Assembly: GCA_032622095.1 (NCBI GenBank)
Contig: CP136067.1
Span: 46,541,549-46,605,548 of the forward strand
Direction of reading: 5' to 3'
Length of the DNA stretch: 64,000 bases
DNA from: Siphonodentalium dalli
Taxonomy: Eukaryota > Mollusca > Scaphopoda > Gadilida > Siphonodentaliidae
The notes below the pieces were generated by a model, which made no database searches, was not told where the DNA came from, and saw only the letters and a list, made by a program, of their open reading frames with translations. The stretch's first letter is position 1, and each line of letters starts with the position of its first letter. The position numbers and the translations under genes were made by a program. Positions 10,579-22,290 of the stretch are shown here, piece by piece.

Positions 10579-10940
10579 AAAACACTTTGCCCTACAAAAC
10601 AGGTGAAACTTAAGCACAAAAACACGGCGGGAGTTCAACAAAAACAACATGTTCACAGATTATTACACCGGATAAGTTGATAATGCAATGTTTTGAAACT
10701 TCCTCTTTCAAATGGAATATAATATAGTATATATTTTAGATATGTGATCTGGGTGTTTGAAAATTAAATGGGGCTTTAGGTGGTTTTTAAAGATCTATTT
10801 GATAATATTTTAAATGAAATAGATAACTCATGAACAGTGGGAGGAGGGTATTGGTTGGTGTCTCAGCCCCAACTTTGACAGAAATGTTCAGCAATTTGAA
10901 ATTTCATGCCTGACACGCTATCAAGCATGCAAATACCGAT
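10579..10940. other. Unique AT-rich spacer before module P copy 2
   Basis: No gene or repeat recognised. Confidence 0.4.
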
Positions 10941-11337
10941 GTGTGTCTGTCATTTGCAGAATGAGGTCTCCAGAGGGTGTATTTAGCAAAGCTATCCCGC
11001 ACGACGGGGTAGCATCACCAAATTTTCATCCTCTGGGAACCTCATTCTGTTTAACCCTCAACTGCTATGGGAGACCAAGGATCAGATTGAAGTTTCCCAG
11101 TTGAAGTTGATGATGCTCACCCATTAGTCACCTCGATTATGCATTTTATCTTCTGCAAATTAGGGGATATAGAAACTGCCAAGAAGTGAAAAAGTAACTA
11201 AAACAATGTTCATTTCAGACTATAGATACACTCTGAAAATGAGACTAAGCAGAATGAGGTCCCCAAAGGGTGAATTTGCAGGATAGTATCACTAAATTCA
11301 CCCTCTGGGGTCCTCATTCTGCAAATTACAGACACAC
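10941..11337. mobile_element. Complete double-hairpin MITE-like element (module P, copy 2)
   Basis: Terminal inverted repeats GTGTGTCTGTCATTTGCAGA / TCTGCAAATTACAGACACAC, one mismatch, each continuing as GAATGAGG/CCTCATTC. The element consists of two tandem hairpins (10955-11048 and about 11251-11323), each pairing GCAGAATGAGGT.. with ..CCTCATTCTG, joined by ~200 bp. About 400 bp, no coding capacity, so non-autonomous. Superfamily unclear. Confidence 0.65.
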
Positions 11338-11546
11338 TATTTGAGTCTGACACACTATTAGTTTGAAACTTCAGACCAATAAATATGTTGTAATTGTTGC
11401 AATAGTTTGATATCTCAAGCCGAATATATTTCTACTTTCGGTAAAATTTGCTGTTAGTTTGAACATTTCTAATATTTGGAAAGGTTGAGGTATCAATTGG
11501 AATATCCAAACAAAGGGGATGCAAAGGAACTTCACGGCCTTGGAAA

Positions 11547-11606
11547 TTTGGGGGGGGGGTGTGCAGTTGGAAATTCCAAGTTGGACACCCCCCCCCCCCC
11601 CCCAAA
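11547..11606. repeat. Poly-G/poly-C hairpin, copy 2
   Basis: 10 G facing 16 C with the same TTGGAAATTCCAA palindrome in the loop. Confidence 0.8.
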
Positions 11607-11754
11607 CAGAGACCCTCTAGCCACCTACATGTGAGGGCTCTGAGTAGCACCATACCATTGTAATACTAAAATATCTGGTCGCCATGAGTATAATACACTT
11701 CATTAACTGGCAGAACTAGCATTCCACTAGCCGAAATGTTCAAGCAAATTGACC

Positions 11755-11832
11755 TTAACCCTTTACCCAACAAACCGGCCAAAACCGGCCAAATAAAGCT
11801 TCAACAGCCTAAAATATCTTCGGTCTGTCTCA
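11755..11832. mobile_element. TTAA-element fragment, copy 2
   Basis: Duplicate of 757-834, carried along with module P rather than an independent insertion. Confidence 0.65.
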
Positions 11833-12777
11833 GCGGAGAAAATCAACGAAAATGGGTGATGTACTTCCCAATTTGCATCGTAGTTTTAGAATCTTTTTCC
11901 AAAAAGAATATGTGAATAAACTGCAGACAATTGTTCTAGACATATTACAGCCGAATAGTTTTTACTCGTGGTAGATGAACATAAATCTTAATTTCAAAAG
12001 TGGCCTGTCCATTGCGAAACGGCAGCGTCCAGAATCGACAATCAAATCGAATATTCTGTAAACAGCGTCCGAAGTATAGTCCTAGCACAACTCCATGATA
12101 TTATATGAATATTCAGTTGATTGCAACAATACCGTTTTTGCGTTTCTAACTTTTCCAAATTGTCGAAATAGATTAGCAAAGTAACTTGAATTCGCCATTA
12201 AGAAAACAAATGAGAAACACGTGGACTTGTTTACGTCTTTTGCCCTCAAGGTTATAGTACAGTAAATATAAAAATTACCCCCCTTGATGTGCTGTTAGCC
12301 CACACTCAAATCAGCATAGAATCACATATGGCAGCTAAATGGTTGATTAAGATTGGGATACAATTAATGCTAAAAAAAGAAAAAAAACAATGCCACCATG
12401 GAAATATTATACCTGGATGAATATTGATCCAAGGTGGTGAAATAATCAACCTGGCATTTAATGGGGGTATGTTTGAAAAATTGATGATGATTTTTTGTGC
12501 GGAATTAGGGTAGTATCAAAAGCGGTAAATTTGAAGATGGAAAAAGCACATGGACCTAATAATTTTTTTAGGCCATATTGGGTCCAAAGAGTCATTCTTC
12601 AAAATTTACTAGATTAGAAAATTCCAGCATTCACAAGGAATGGAGAATAGGCCTGGACATTAACACTGTCGCCTATGGAGAATAATTGGTGTACTGTACA
12701 TAACCTATATAGGTCCTATAGTGATTTTGGACTCTGTGAGAGTTCCACAATATTTTGCCGTTCCCAGTTTTTTCTAG

Positions 12778-12993
12778 CACCCATATGTATTCAAAATGAC
12801 TTCTTTAAATAATACGGACGGATTTTGGGCAGAATACGTTGCATATCTAGATTTTAAATGCACAACTGACATGGATAGTGGCTGTAAATTATGGGGTGGG
12901 GCCAACACTCGATTCGGCGTCAATTCAACCCTTGTGAGGCCTTCTAAAATTATGTCTTCACTTCCCAGTTATGCCACAGGGCGTGGATTATGA
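12778..12993 (+). CDS. Hypothetical terminal exon (Q frame A, copy 2)
   Basis: Peptide unchanged relative to 1780-1995, and the acceptor-like TTTTTTCTAG is retained. No substitution is seen, so the copies give no information on selection. Confidence 0.28.
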   Translation, partial: HPYVFKMTSLNNTDGFWAEYVAYLDFKCTTDMDSGCKLWGGANTRFGVNSTLVRPSKIMSSLPSYATGRGL

Positions 12994-13491
12994 GTAGATA
13001 TTTATTGGAAGTCAATATATATTTTGTATTGCCCGGGAACAATACTTTTGAGTTAATTTCATCGATTGTCTTACGATTCCGTTTTCGAGGCATCGTTACG
13101 CGCTATGCAAATAACGTACTTCCAGTAAATCGTATTTCTTGTATTTGGAGTAAATCAGACGTCGTGTATTACGCCCGTCATGAGTTAGATCTCGATCTAG
13201 GTCAATCATGCTGTAAACTTGTCCCGTGTCGGGAGGGCTTGTCTGGGGGGGGGGGGGGGGTGTAAAATACCTAGACATGTAAATGTCTACCCCTGTGCGT
13301 GTCACAATATCAGGAATATGGGGAGGGTCAGCTGCCAGAAGGCCGCGTCGTGTTTGGGGTGCGATCCTTCATGTATCGTCACACAGGTCACCTGACGGAT
13401 TGAGTAGAGTTTTGGTAAACCTCATTTTTGAACTTTAACCCTTTTACCTTCATGATACTTACTATAGGAATGCTCCAATTTTGCATTTGGT

Positions 13492-13848
13492 TTATCTGTA
13501 TGTGGAACTAGTATATATGTGTTTTTTATATTGTTTTTCCTCTTGATACTGACCATACAAATCATACAGAGTCTTTCGCCTTTCAACTCTGGCTTTCTTA
13601 GTTTTCAGCTGTTTTTTAAATTTTTTCAAGTACTCATCTGATTCCTTCATATTTTGCAGTGATTTTCCAACTTTACTGAGCAGTGATATTGGACAGTCCA
13701 TATCCTGGCATAGATCATCAATGGAACCGGCAGTGCCAAGGTTAACATAATGACAGCTGGAAACATTTTCAGGTGTTGATGTACGAAAGGCTCTATTAAA
13801 GGCTTCCACCTTCTGCATATTTGTATTTCGCTTGGTACTCTCCAACAT
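13492..13848 (-). CDS. Hypothetical 118-aa lysine-rich protein (Q frame B, copy 2)
   Basis: Intact and unchanged relative to 2493-2849, with the same TATAAAT and start context. Confidence 0.4.
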   Translation of the reverse strand: MLESTKRNTNMQKVEAFNRAFRTSTPENVSSCHYVNLGTAGSIDDLCQDMDCPISLLSKVGKSLQNMKESDEYLKKFKKQLKTKKARVERRKTLYDLYGQYQEEKQYKKHIYTSSTYR

Positions 13849-13891
13849 GGCTGGTCACAGTCTGTAATTTATACAGTCGCGTAGAATTTGC

Positions 13892-16618
13892 AACGCACGC
13901 TGCACTAAACATGTGCCACACCCACTTATAATGCAGACTGCATCACAAAAAAGCACCAGGCCTACTTATATGGGCATACCTTGCCTGAAATAAACAATAA
14001 TAATAATAATAATAGCGCTCATTGCACTAAAATAGTGGCACGCCCACTTATAACGCACAATGCACTAAAAATTGTAACGCCCACTTAAAACGCACACTGC
14101 ACCAAAAAGGTGTCACGCCCACTTATAACGCACACTGCAATAAAAGGTGCCACGCCCACTTATAACACACCTTTTTAGTGCAGTGGGCGTGACACTTTTT
14201 AGTGCATTGTGCGTTTTAAGTGGGCGTGGCACTTTTTAGTGCAATGTCCGTTATATGTGAGCATGTCACTTTTTTTAGTGCAGCGTGCGTTATAAGTGGG
14301 CGTGCAAATATTATAGTACAGCGTGCGTTATAAGGGGGCGTGGCTGTTTTTAGTGCAGTGGGTGTTTTAAGTGGGCGTGGCACTTTTAGTGCAGCGTGTG
14401 TTATAAGTGGGCGTGGAACTTTTGCAATGCAGCGAGTATTTTAAGTGGGCGTGGCACTTTTTCAGTGCAGCGTGTGTTATAAGTGGACGTGTCATTTTTT
14501 TAGTGCAGCGTGTGTTATAAGTGAGGGTGGCACTTTTTTAGTCTTAGCGTGCGTTACAAGTGGGCGTGGCACTTTTTTAATTGCAGCTTGCGTTATAAGT
14601 GGGCGTGGTACTTTTTTATTGCAGCGTGCGTTATAAGTGGGCGTGGCGCCTTTTCAGTGCAGCGTATGTTATAAGTGGGCGTGGCACTTTTGCAATGCAA
14701 TGCAGCGTGTATATTAAGTGGGCGTGTCACCTTTTCAGTGCAGCGTGTGTTATAAGTGGGCGTGTCATTTTTTTAGTGCAGCGTGTGTTATAAGAGAGCG
14801 TGGCACTTTTTCAGTGCAGCGTGTGTTATAAGTGGGCGTGGCACCATTTCAGTGCAGCGTGTGTTATAAGTGCAGAGTGTGTTATAAGTGGGCGTGGCAC
14901 TTTTTTAGTGCAGCGTGTTATAAATGCAGCGAGTGTTATAAGTGGGCGTGGCACTTTTTTTAGTGCAGCGTGTGTTATAAATGGGCGTGGCACATTTTCA
15001 GTGCAGAGTGTGTTATAAGTGGGCGTGGCACATTTTCAATGCAGCGTGTGTTATAAGTGGGCGTGGCATTTTTTTCAGTGCAGCGTGTGTTATAAGTAGG
15101 CGTGGCATTTTTTCAGTGCAGCGTGAGTTATAAGTGGGCGTGGCATTTTTTCAGTGCAGTGTATGTTATAAGTGGGCGTGGCACTTTTTAGTGCAGCGTG
15201 CGTTATAAATGGGCGTGGCACTTTTTCTGTGCAACGTGTGTTATAACTGGGCGTGGTAATTTTTCAGTGCAGCGTGTGTTATAAGTGGGCGGGGTGTGGC
15301 ACGTTTTTAGTGCAGCGTGTTATAAGTGGGCGTGGCCAGTGCAGCGTGTGTTATAAGTGGGCGTGGCGTGGCGTGTGTTATAAGTGTGGCACCATTTCAG
15401 TGCAGCGTGTATTATAAGTGGGCGTGACATTTTTTTAGCTCAGCGTGTGTTATAAGTGGGCTTGGCATTTTTTCAGTGCAGCGTGTGTTATAAGTGGCGT
15501 TGCACCTTTTCAGTGCAGCGTTTGTTATAAGTGGGCGTGGCACCTTTTCAGTGCAGCGTGTGTTATAAGTGCCACGCCCAATTATAACACACGCTGCACT
15601 GAAAAGTGCCACGCCCAATTATAACACACGCCGCACTAAAAAAGTGCCACGCCCACTTATAACATACGATGCACTAAAAAGGTGCCACGCCCACTTATAA
15701 CACACGCTGCACTAAAAAGGGCAACGTCCACTTATAACACACGCTGCACTGAAAAAGCGCCACGCCCACTTATAACACACGCTTCACCAAACAAATGCCA
15801 CGCCAAATTATAACACGCGCTGCACTGAAAAGGTGCCACGCCCACTTATAACACACGCTGCACTGAAAAAGTGCCACACCCACTTATAACACACGCTGCA
15901 CTAAAAAGTACCACGCCCACTTATAGCACACGCTGCACTGAAAATGTGCCACGCCCACTAATAACACACGATGCACTGAAAAAGTACCACACCCACTTAT
16001 AACACACGCTGCACTGAAAAAGCGCCACGCCCACTTATAACACACGCTTCACCAAACAAATGCCACGCCAAATTATAACACACGCTGCACTGAAAAGGTG
16101 CCACGCCCACTTATAACACACGCTGCACTGAAAAAGTGCCACACCCACTTATAACACACGCTGCACTAAAAGGTACCACGCCCACTTATAGCACACGCTG
16201 CACTGAAAATGTGCCACGCCCACTAATAACACACGATGCACTGAAAAAGTACCACACCCACTTATAACACACGCTGTAATGAAAAAGTGCCACGCACACT
16301 TATAACACACGCTGCACTAAAAAGTGCCACGCCCACTTATAACACACTCTACACTGAAAATTTGCCACGCCCACTTATAACGCACGCTGCACGTAAAAAG
16401 TGCCACGCCCACTTATAACACACGCTGCACTAAAAAAGAGCCACGCCCACTTATAACACACGCTGCACTAAAAAGGTGCAACGCCCTCTTAGAACACACG
16501 CTGCACTTTAAAAGTGCCACGCCCACTTATAACACGCGCTACACTGAAAAGGTGCCACGCCCACTTATAACACGCGCTGCACTGAAAAAGTGCCACGCCC
16601 ACTTATAACAAACGCTGC
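13892..16618. repeat. Module R copy 2: ~38-bp satellite array
   Basis: Follows copy 1 unit by unit through the forward-oriented part, then diverges. Reverse-type at 13892-14167, forward-type at 14168-15570, reverse-type to 16618, where it joins module S. Local block repeats are present: 15780-15990 recurs at 16035-16250. Compared with copies 3 and 4 it has a short rearrangement at about 15361-15385 (GGCGTGGCGTGGCGTGTGTT). Confidence 0.93.
13971..14014. mobile_element. 44-bp retroposon 3'-tail insertion with (AAT)n
   Basis: TGGGCATACCTTGCCTGAAA, then TAAACAATAATAAT.. interrupts a satellite unit that is continuous in copy 1 (CCTACTTATAGCGCTC). An AATAAA-like sequence followed by a short AAT microsatellite is what a severely 5'-truncated SINE or LINE insertion leaves. 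Flanking ATA may be a short target duplication. Also present in copies 3 and 4. Confidence 0.6.
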
Positions 16619-16934
16619 AAAAATAATTTGGCCAAAATTTTGGCAAGTGCATTTTTAATTACGGTATGTGAACTATCTGGTTATAAAACATCATCGAAAG
16701 TGGGTTATTAGTTATACGAGTGCCAACTTACAGACAAAGGGAAACCCAATCAAGAAATATATCAACTTAGCGCGGTTAGCTGTGATATGTCAAAAGTTAT
16801 ATGTGATTTTCTTTAGTTTTCACAAAACGGTAATCCCCTGTTTCTGTCTTAATCAATATTTCATCAAACAGCTAATCGATCATGATTAAAATATGTGTCG
16901 GGGGAAAAAAGCGACACCGACAATCTGTAATTTG

Positions 16935-17025
16935 TAACATGCTCTGATTGTAGATACCATCACTTTGCACGAAATAGTTTTGCTATTTCGTGCAAAGTGA
17001 TGGTATCTACAATCAGAGCATGTTA
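16935..17025. repeat. Perfect 43-bp-stem hairpin
   Basis: TAACATGCTCTGATTGTAGA and TACCATCACTTTGCACGAAA plus TAG pair without mismatch to the downstream complement across a 5-base TTTTG loop. The sequence is unchanged in the other two S copies. It could be a miniature foldback element or a source of a hairpin RNA; nothing in the sequence decides between them. Confidence 0.9.
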
Positions 17026-17112
17026 ATTGTTTTTACAGTTAATCTCCCCTTTGTCGTTTGGATTATGGACGCATGGTCGCATGCACTCATTTTAACAATG
17101 CATATTAATGGC

Positions 17113-17660
17113 GACATTATTATGCCCCCGACTTGAAGTCGGCGGGTATATAGTTGACGTCTCCGTCCGTACACACATTTTGCATTATTGTTCAGCAACC
17201 GCTGGGCAGATTTAGCTGATATTTGGTATGGTGATAGAGCAGCATGGGGGAACAGCTACATGCATAGCGCGGGTTTCGTCCACCCATTTTTACCAGAGTT
17301 ATGGCCCTTTTTTTTACTTTTTTTGGTTTCCAGATGATAGCGTGAGCTTTGGTGGTACGATTGCAAATCCCGTATTTTTGTGGATCAGTTATATGAAAAT
17401 ACATGTCAAGTTAGAATTTGGGTATGATCTGATGATTTTTGCCAGAGTAATGGCCGTTTTTTCAACTTAGAAAATTTGAATTTTCGCTTGTTTTTGGGTT
17501 TCCGGATCGCTTGTTTTGTGGTTTTTAGTCAACATTTCTGTACGAACTTCTTTTGGAATGGTCATATAGACCTCCTCGGATATCCGCAGTTTCGTCCATG
17601 CTTAATCCAAATTGCTACACTCGGGGGCAAATGCCACGCGACAGCGTACCTCTTGTTTAC
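17113..17660. mobile_element. Dispersed element headed by CCGACTT hairpin
   Basis: Begins ATGCCCCCGACTTGAAGTCG with a tight hairpin, followed by TTGACGTCTCCGTCCGTACA and diverged repeats of a GCAGATTT..GTATGGTGATAG / GTTATATG..GTATGATCTGATG pattern with two CAGAGT(T/A)ATGGCC phrases. It ends near GCCACGCGACAGCGTACCTC. Head and 'gtccg' content recall 6473-6930. Frames in it are not convincing. Confidence 0.4.
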
Positions 17661-17881
17661 TATGTCAGTATTTTATGACAAGCAAGTATAAGACAATAGG
17701 TTTATCAGCGAATGTGAATGGCAACAGAGTAAACTGTGGCTCGTTGTTGTCAGCAAGGATACAGGGTGAAATAATATTTATGCTTTGATGAAAGATACTT
17801 GTAGATTGATGCCTGTGTATAGCAATATTAAACGTAGTTTCCGGGTGTCACTTAGATATTTATTGCTACTTTGATACTTAT

Positions 17882-20184
17882 TAGCTCAACTTACTTTGTA
17901 AGTTTGAGCTATTGCCATGGTTTGGCGTCCGTCGTCCGTGTGTCCGTCAACAATTTCCTTTGCTGCGGGCTACAGGTCGTACCTTTGGTCTGATCTTTAT
18001 GAAATTTGTCATGAATGTTGACATTGACATGTAGATGGGAACGAGTCATTTTGGGGTCATTCGGCCAAAAAACATGGCCGCTGGTGGCCATCTTGGATTT
18101 CAAAATTCAATCCATTGGCGCGGGCTACAGGTCGTACTGTTCGTCTGATCATCATGAAATTTGTCATGGATGTTAATATTGACATGTAGATGGGAACGAG
18201 TGATTTAACGCCAGCAGCCATCTTGGATTTTACTCTTTGCATGACTAAATCCTTTGGTGCGGGCTACAGGTTGTAGCTTTGGTCAGAACTTCATGAAATT
18301 TGTCATGGATGTTAACAATGACATGTAGATGGGAACGAGTGATTTTGGGGTCGTTCGGCCAAAAAACATGGCCGCCAGCAGCCATCTTGGATTTTACTCT
18401 TTGCATGACTAAATCCTTTGGTGCGGGCTACAGGTCGTACCTTTGGTCTGATCTTTATGAAATTTGTCATGAATGTTGATATTGACATGTAGATGGGAAC
18501 GAGTCATTTTGGGGTCATCTGGCCAAAAAACATGGCCGCTGGCGGCCATCTTGGATTTCAAAATTCAATCCATTGGCGCGGGCTACAGGTCGTGCTGTTC
18601 GTCTGATCATCATGAAATTTGTCATGGATGTTAATATTGACATGTAGATGGGAACGAGTGATTTTGGGGTCTTTCAGCCAAAAAACATGGCCGGCAGCAG
18701 CCATCTTGGATTTTACTCTTTGCATGACTAAATTCTTTGGCGTGGGTTACAGGTTGTAGCTTTGGTCAGAACTTCATGAAATTTGTCATGGATGTTAACA
18801 ATGACATGTAGATGGGAACGAGTGATTTTGGGGTCGTTCGGCCAAAAAACATGGCCGCCAGCAGCCATCTTGGATTTTACTCTTTGCATGACTAAATCCT
18901 TTGGTGCGGGCTACAGGTCGTACCTTTGGTCTGATCTTTATGAAATTTGTCATGAATGTTGATATTGACATGTAGATGGGAACGAGTCATTTTGGGGTCA
19001 TCTGGCCAAAAAACATGGCCGCTGGCGGCCATCTTGGATTTCAAAATTCAATCCATTGGCGCGGGCTACAGGTCGTGCTGTTCGTCTGATCATCATGAAA
19101 TTTGTCATGGATGTTAATATTGACATGTAGATGGGAACGAGTGATTTTGGGGTCTTTCAGCCAAAAAACATGGCCGCCAGCAGCCATCTTGGATTTTACT
19201 CTTTGCATGACTAAATTCTTTGGCGTGGGTTACAGGTTGTAGCTTTGGTCAGCACTTCATGAAATTTGTCATGGATGTTAACAATGACATGTAGATGGGA
19301 ACGAGTGATTTTGGGGTCGTTCGGCCAAAAAACATGGCCGCCAGCAGCCATCTTGGATTTTACTCTTTGCATGACTAAATCCTTTGGCGCGGGCACAGGT
19401 CGTACCTTTGGTCTGATCTTTATGAAATTTGTCATGAATGTTGATATTGACATGTAGATGGGAACGAGTCATTTTGGGGTCATACGGCCAAAAAACATGG
19501 CCGCTGGCGGCCATCTTGGATTTCAAAATTCAATCCATTGGCACGGGCTACAGGTCGTACTGTTCGTCTGATCATCATGATATTTTTCATGGATGTTAAT
19601 ATTAACATGTAGATGGGAACGAGTGATTTTGGGGTCGTTTGGCTAAAAAACATGTCCGCCAGCAGCCATATTGGATTTTACTCTTTGCATGACTAAATCC
19701 TTTGGTGCGGGCTACAGGTCGTAGCTTTGGTCGGAACTTCATGAAATTTGTCATGGATGTTAACAATGACAATGTAGATGGGAAACGAGTCATTTTGGGG
19801 TCGTTCAGCCGAAAAACATGGCCGCCAGCAGCCATCTTGGATTTTACTCTTTGCATGACTAAATCCATTGGCACAGGCTACAGGTCGTACCTTTGATCAG
19901 ATCATTATGAGATTTGTAAAGGCTGAGATGGGAACAGGTCATTTTGGGGTAATTCTGAAAAAAACATGGCTGCCGGTGGCCATTTTAGAATTTACTCTTT
20001 GCATCAATAAATCCTTTGGCACACCATAATCACCACATCCCTGATCCGATCATTATGAAACCTGTCATGAATTTTGATATTGACATGTACATCTAGTCTT
20101 ACTTAGACATTTCAATTAGCACCTTTCCTAATTTCCTCCATTTACTGTCAACCATTAAATTATTCCCCTACCTAAGTTGAGCTA
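17882..20184. mobile_element. TIR-bounded element filled with ~155-164-bp tandem repeats (S copy 1)
   Basis: The ends are perfect 12-bp inverted repeats (TAGCTCAACTTA / TAAGTTGAGCTA). The left end forms a small hairpin (TTAGCTCAACTTAC facing GTAAGTTTGAGCT), followed by GTCCGTCGTCCGTGTGTCCG. From about 17960 there are ~13 monomers of 155-164 bp, each with GCGGGCTACAGGTCGTA..TGAAATTTGTCATG..GACATGTAGATGGGAACGAG..AACATGGCCGC..CATCTTGGATTT. Three monomer types alternate, giving a ~480-bp higher-order repeat. Many short frames on both strands are repeat translations. The architecture recalls tandem-repeat-bearing 'pearl'/Helitron-derived elements of bivalves, but homology is not shown. Confidence 0.65.
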
Positions 20185-20598
20185 CAGTGTCATTGACATT
20201 TTCATTAATAATATTTACTTGCTTTACTAACTCATTTTACCTTTGTCTGTGGTTAGTTTATACAGTAATATAACAAAGACCAAAAACGAGAATTTCCTTC
20301 AATTTCCCTAAGTATACCCTCAATTAAATTTGGCAAATATTTTTAAATTTGGCAAAAATTAATTTCATTTCGCCAAAAATATGGCAAGAGAACATTTTGG
20401 TCCAGCGCGAACACTGATCACAATGCTCTTCGATGACCAAACTCCACAATAATCAGGATGAACATTGTATCTGTTACCACTTGCACGACGCTAGCATTAA
20501 CCTTAGCAATCCAACACAAGGAGGAATTGCACCAAACTCAGCATCACCTTCAATGGACCAGCCTAGAGGGCGACTTGAGAGACATCTTTTCCCTATAA
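20185..20598. other. Unique part of module S
   Basis: AT-rich, including a local ATTTGGCAAA repeat near 20325-20385. No supported gene. Confidence 0.4.
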
Positions 20599-20868
20599 TG
20601 TGCCACTTCTCCCTAATTTTGTCCCAGGGAGAAGTGACTTCTCTCTCAAAGATCAGTATGCCGATATCCATACAGCATATTTAAAGCATACATGTACATG
20701 TGTATTTACTGATTATAATGGTATTGTTACTCACTACAATGGTTTTAAAATTGGGCTCTTGTGTTGCATAATACTGATTAGATCATTGAAGGGTGATGAT
20801 GGGGTGTAATTTTAACTTCAGCCATTGTCACTTCTCCCTAATAACCAAAATGGAGAAGTGACTTCTCC
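20599..20868. mobile_element. Possible MITE with CACTTCTCCCTAA hairpin at each end
   Basis: Two related hairpins lie 220 bp apart: CACTTCTCCCTAATTTTGTC..GGGAGAAGTG at 20603-20637 and TGTCACTTCTCCCTAATAAC..GGAGAAGTGA at 20826-20865. The pair may mark the ends of one small element, or two hairpin insertions. No coding capacity. Confidence 0.4.
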
Positions 20869-21240
20869 TAAATTTAAAGCTCTAGGCTGATCCCTAATAA
20901 ACTCATGCAAAACATCAACCGATGGAATGAAGGCAGCATTCAAACCGTTCAGTTCTGGATTTTTGAAAGGATGATGAATAACGGATGAGATTTTTGTGAT
21001 ATCCCAATGCAAATCAAGACAACTTTCCTCAACACTTGAATTATTGCCGCCATCAAACAATTCAGACTCAACAACAAAAGGAGAACTAAGTGACTCAACA
21101 GGAGAACTAACTGACTCAACAGGAATAATCTTTGGAATAACTTTCTGAACACTACCTGGAGAAGCACCAAACTTTGCAACGCAGATGACTACCGATGCAT
21201 AAGAATATGTGAATAAACTGCAGACAATTGTTCTAGACAT
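20818..21240 (-). CDS. Hypothetical 140-aa frame spanning the S-Q junction, copy 1
   Basis: Function unknown. The first ~13 residues (MSRTIVCSLFTYS) come from module Q. The rest (from about residue 14) comes from module S, so the frame as it stands was created by the duplication junction at 21200/21201. The S-derived part looks like genuine coding sequence: LHWDITKISSVIHHPFKNPE then LNGLNAAFIPSVDVLHEFIR, with a Ser/Val-Pro-rich stretch before it. The last ~14 residues (EVTSPFWLLGRSDNG) are read from the CACTTCTCC hairpin and are probably not native. It may be an exon of an unidentified gene that gained a new start and a new end. Expression is unknown. Confidence 0.33.
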   Translation of the reverse strand: MSRTIVCSLFTYSYASVVICVAKFGASPGSVQKVIPKIIPVESVSSPVESLSSPFVVESELFDGGNNSSVEESCLDLHWDITKISSVIHHPFKNPELNGLNAAFIPSVDVLHEFIRDQPRALNLGEVTSPFWLLGRSDNG

Positions 21241-22074
21241 ATTACAGCCGAATAGTTTTTACTCGTGGTAGATGAACATAAATCTTAATTTCAAAAGTGG
21301 CCTGTCCATTGCGAAACGGCAGCGTCCAGAATCGACAATCAAATCGAATATTCTGTAAACAGCGTCCGAAGTATAGTCCTAGCACAACTCCATGATATTA
21401 TATGAATATTCAGTTGATTGCAACAATACCGTTTTTGCGTTTCTAACTTTTCCAAATTGTCGAAATAGATTAGCAAAGTAACTTGAATTCGCCATTAAGA
21501 AAACAAATGAGAAACACGTGGACTTGTTTACGTCTTTTGCCCTCAAGGTTATAGTACAGTAAATATAAAAATTACCCCCCTTGATGTGCTGTTAGCCCAC
21601 ACTCAAATCAGCATAGAATCACATATGGCAGCTAAATGGTTGATTAAGATTGGGATACAATTAATGCTAAAAAAAGAAAAAAAACAATGCCACCATGGAA
21701 ATATTATACCTGGATGAATATTGATCCAAGGTGGTGAAATAATCAACCTGGCATTTAATGGGGGTATGTTTGAAAAATTGATGATGATTTTTTGTGCGGA
21801 ATTAGGGTAGTATCAAAAGCGGTAAATTTGAAGATGGAAAAAGCACATGGACCTAATAATTTTTTTAGGCCATATTGGGTCCAAAGAGTCATTCTTCAAA
21901 ATTTACTAGATTAGAAAATTCCAGCATTCACAAGGAATGGAGAATAGGCCTGGACATTAACACTGTCGCCTATGGAGAATAATTGGTGTACTGTACATAA
22001 CCTATATAGGTCCTATAGTGATTTTGGACTCTGTGAGAGTTCCACAATATTTTGCCGTTCCCAGTTTTTTCTAG

Positions 22075-22290
22075 CACCCATATGTATTCAAAATGACTTC
22101 TTTAAATAATACGGACGGATTTTGGGCAGAATACGTTGCATATCTAGATTTTAAATGCACAACTGACATGGATAGTGGCTGTAAATTATGGGGTGGGGCC
22201 AACACTCGATTCGGCGTCAATTCAACCCTTGTGAGGCCTTCTAAAATTATGTCTTCACTTCCCAGTTATGCCACAGGGCGTGGATTATGA
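22075..22290 (+). CDS. Hypothetical terminal exon (Q frame A, copy 3)
   Basis: Same peptide and acceptor as copy 1. The poly-G run downstream is the shortest of the four (13). Confidence 0.28.
   Translation, partial: HPYVFKMTSLNNTDGFWAEYVAYLDFKCTTDMDSGCKLWGGANTRFGVNSTLVRPSKIMSSLPSYATGRGL

Larger units (their letters stand above)
11338..11903. other. Non-coding remainder of module P, copy 2
   Basis: Same content as 339-905, including the homopolymer hairpin and TTAA-element fragment below; no gene. Confidence 0.6.
11904..21200. repeat. 9.3-kb tandem unit Q-R-S, first copy
   Basis: The order Q, R, S over 9,297 bases is followed immediately by a second near-identical unit (21201-30507). The S-to-Q junction GATGCAT|AAGAATATGTG occurs at 21200/21201 and again at 30507/30508, the signature of head-to-tail tandem duplication. 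The visible differences are homopolymer lengths and a few indels in R and S. Confidence 0.9.
16619..21200. repeat. Module S, copy 1
   Basis: A ~4.6-kb block repeated at 25925-30507 and 59376-64000 (the last cut by the window end). It begins in an A-run (AAAATAATTTGGCCAAAATT) joined to a truncated satellite unit. The third copy has non-satellite sequence at that point, so the R-S join here is a secondary junction. Contents are listed below. 16619-16934 has only a short frame (about 73 codons) that I do not regard as a gene. Confidence 0.9.

Noticed and set aside
6379-11000. GCTATCCCGC shared by the end of array 1 and the MITE at 10991
   Set aside because: Ten bases only; could be a junction microhomology but chance cannot be excluded.
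16668-16889. 73-codon frame at the start of each S copy
   Set aside because: Starts at GTG rather than ATG, shows low-complexity hydrophobic composition, and no family is recognised; conservation among copies reflects duplication.
17909-19874. Frames with KSKMAAGGHVFWPNDPK-type peptides on both strands
   Set aside because: They are translations of the ~155-bp tandem monomer and recur with each unit.
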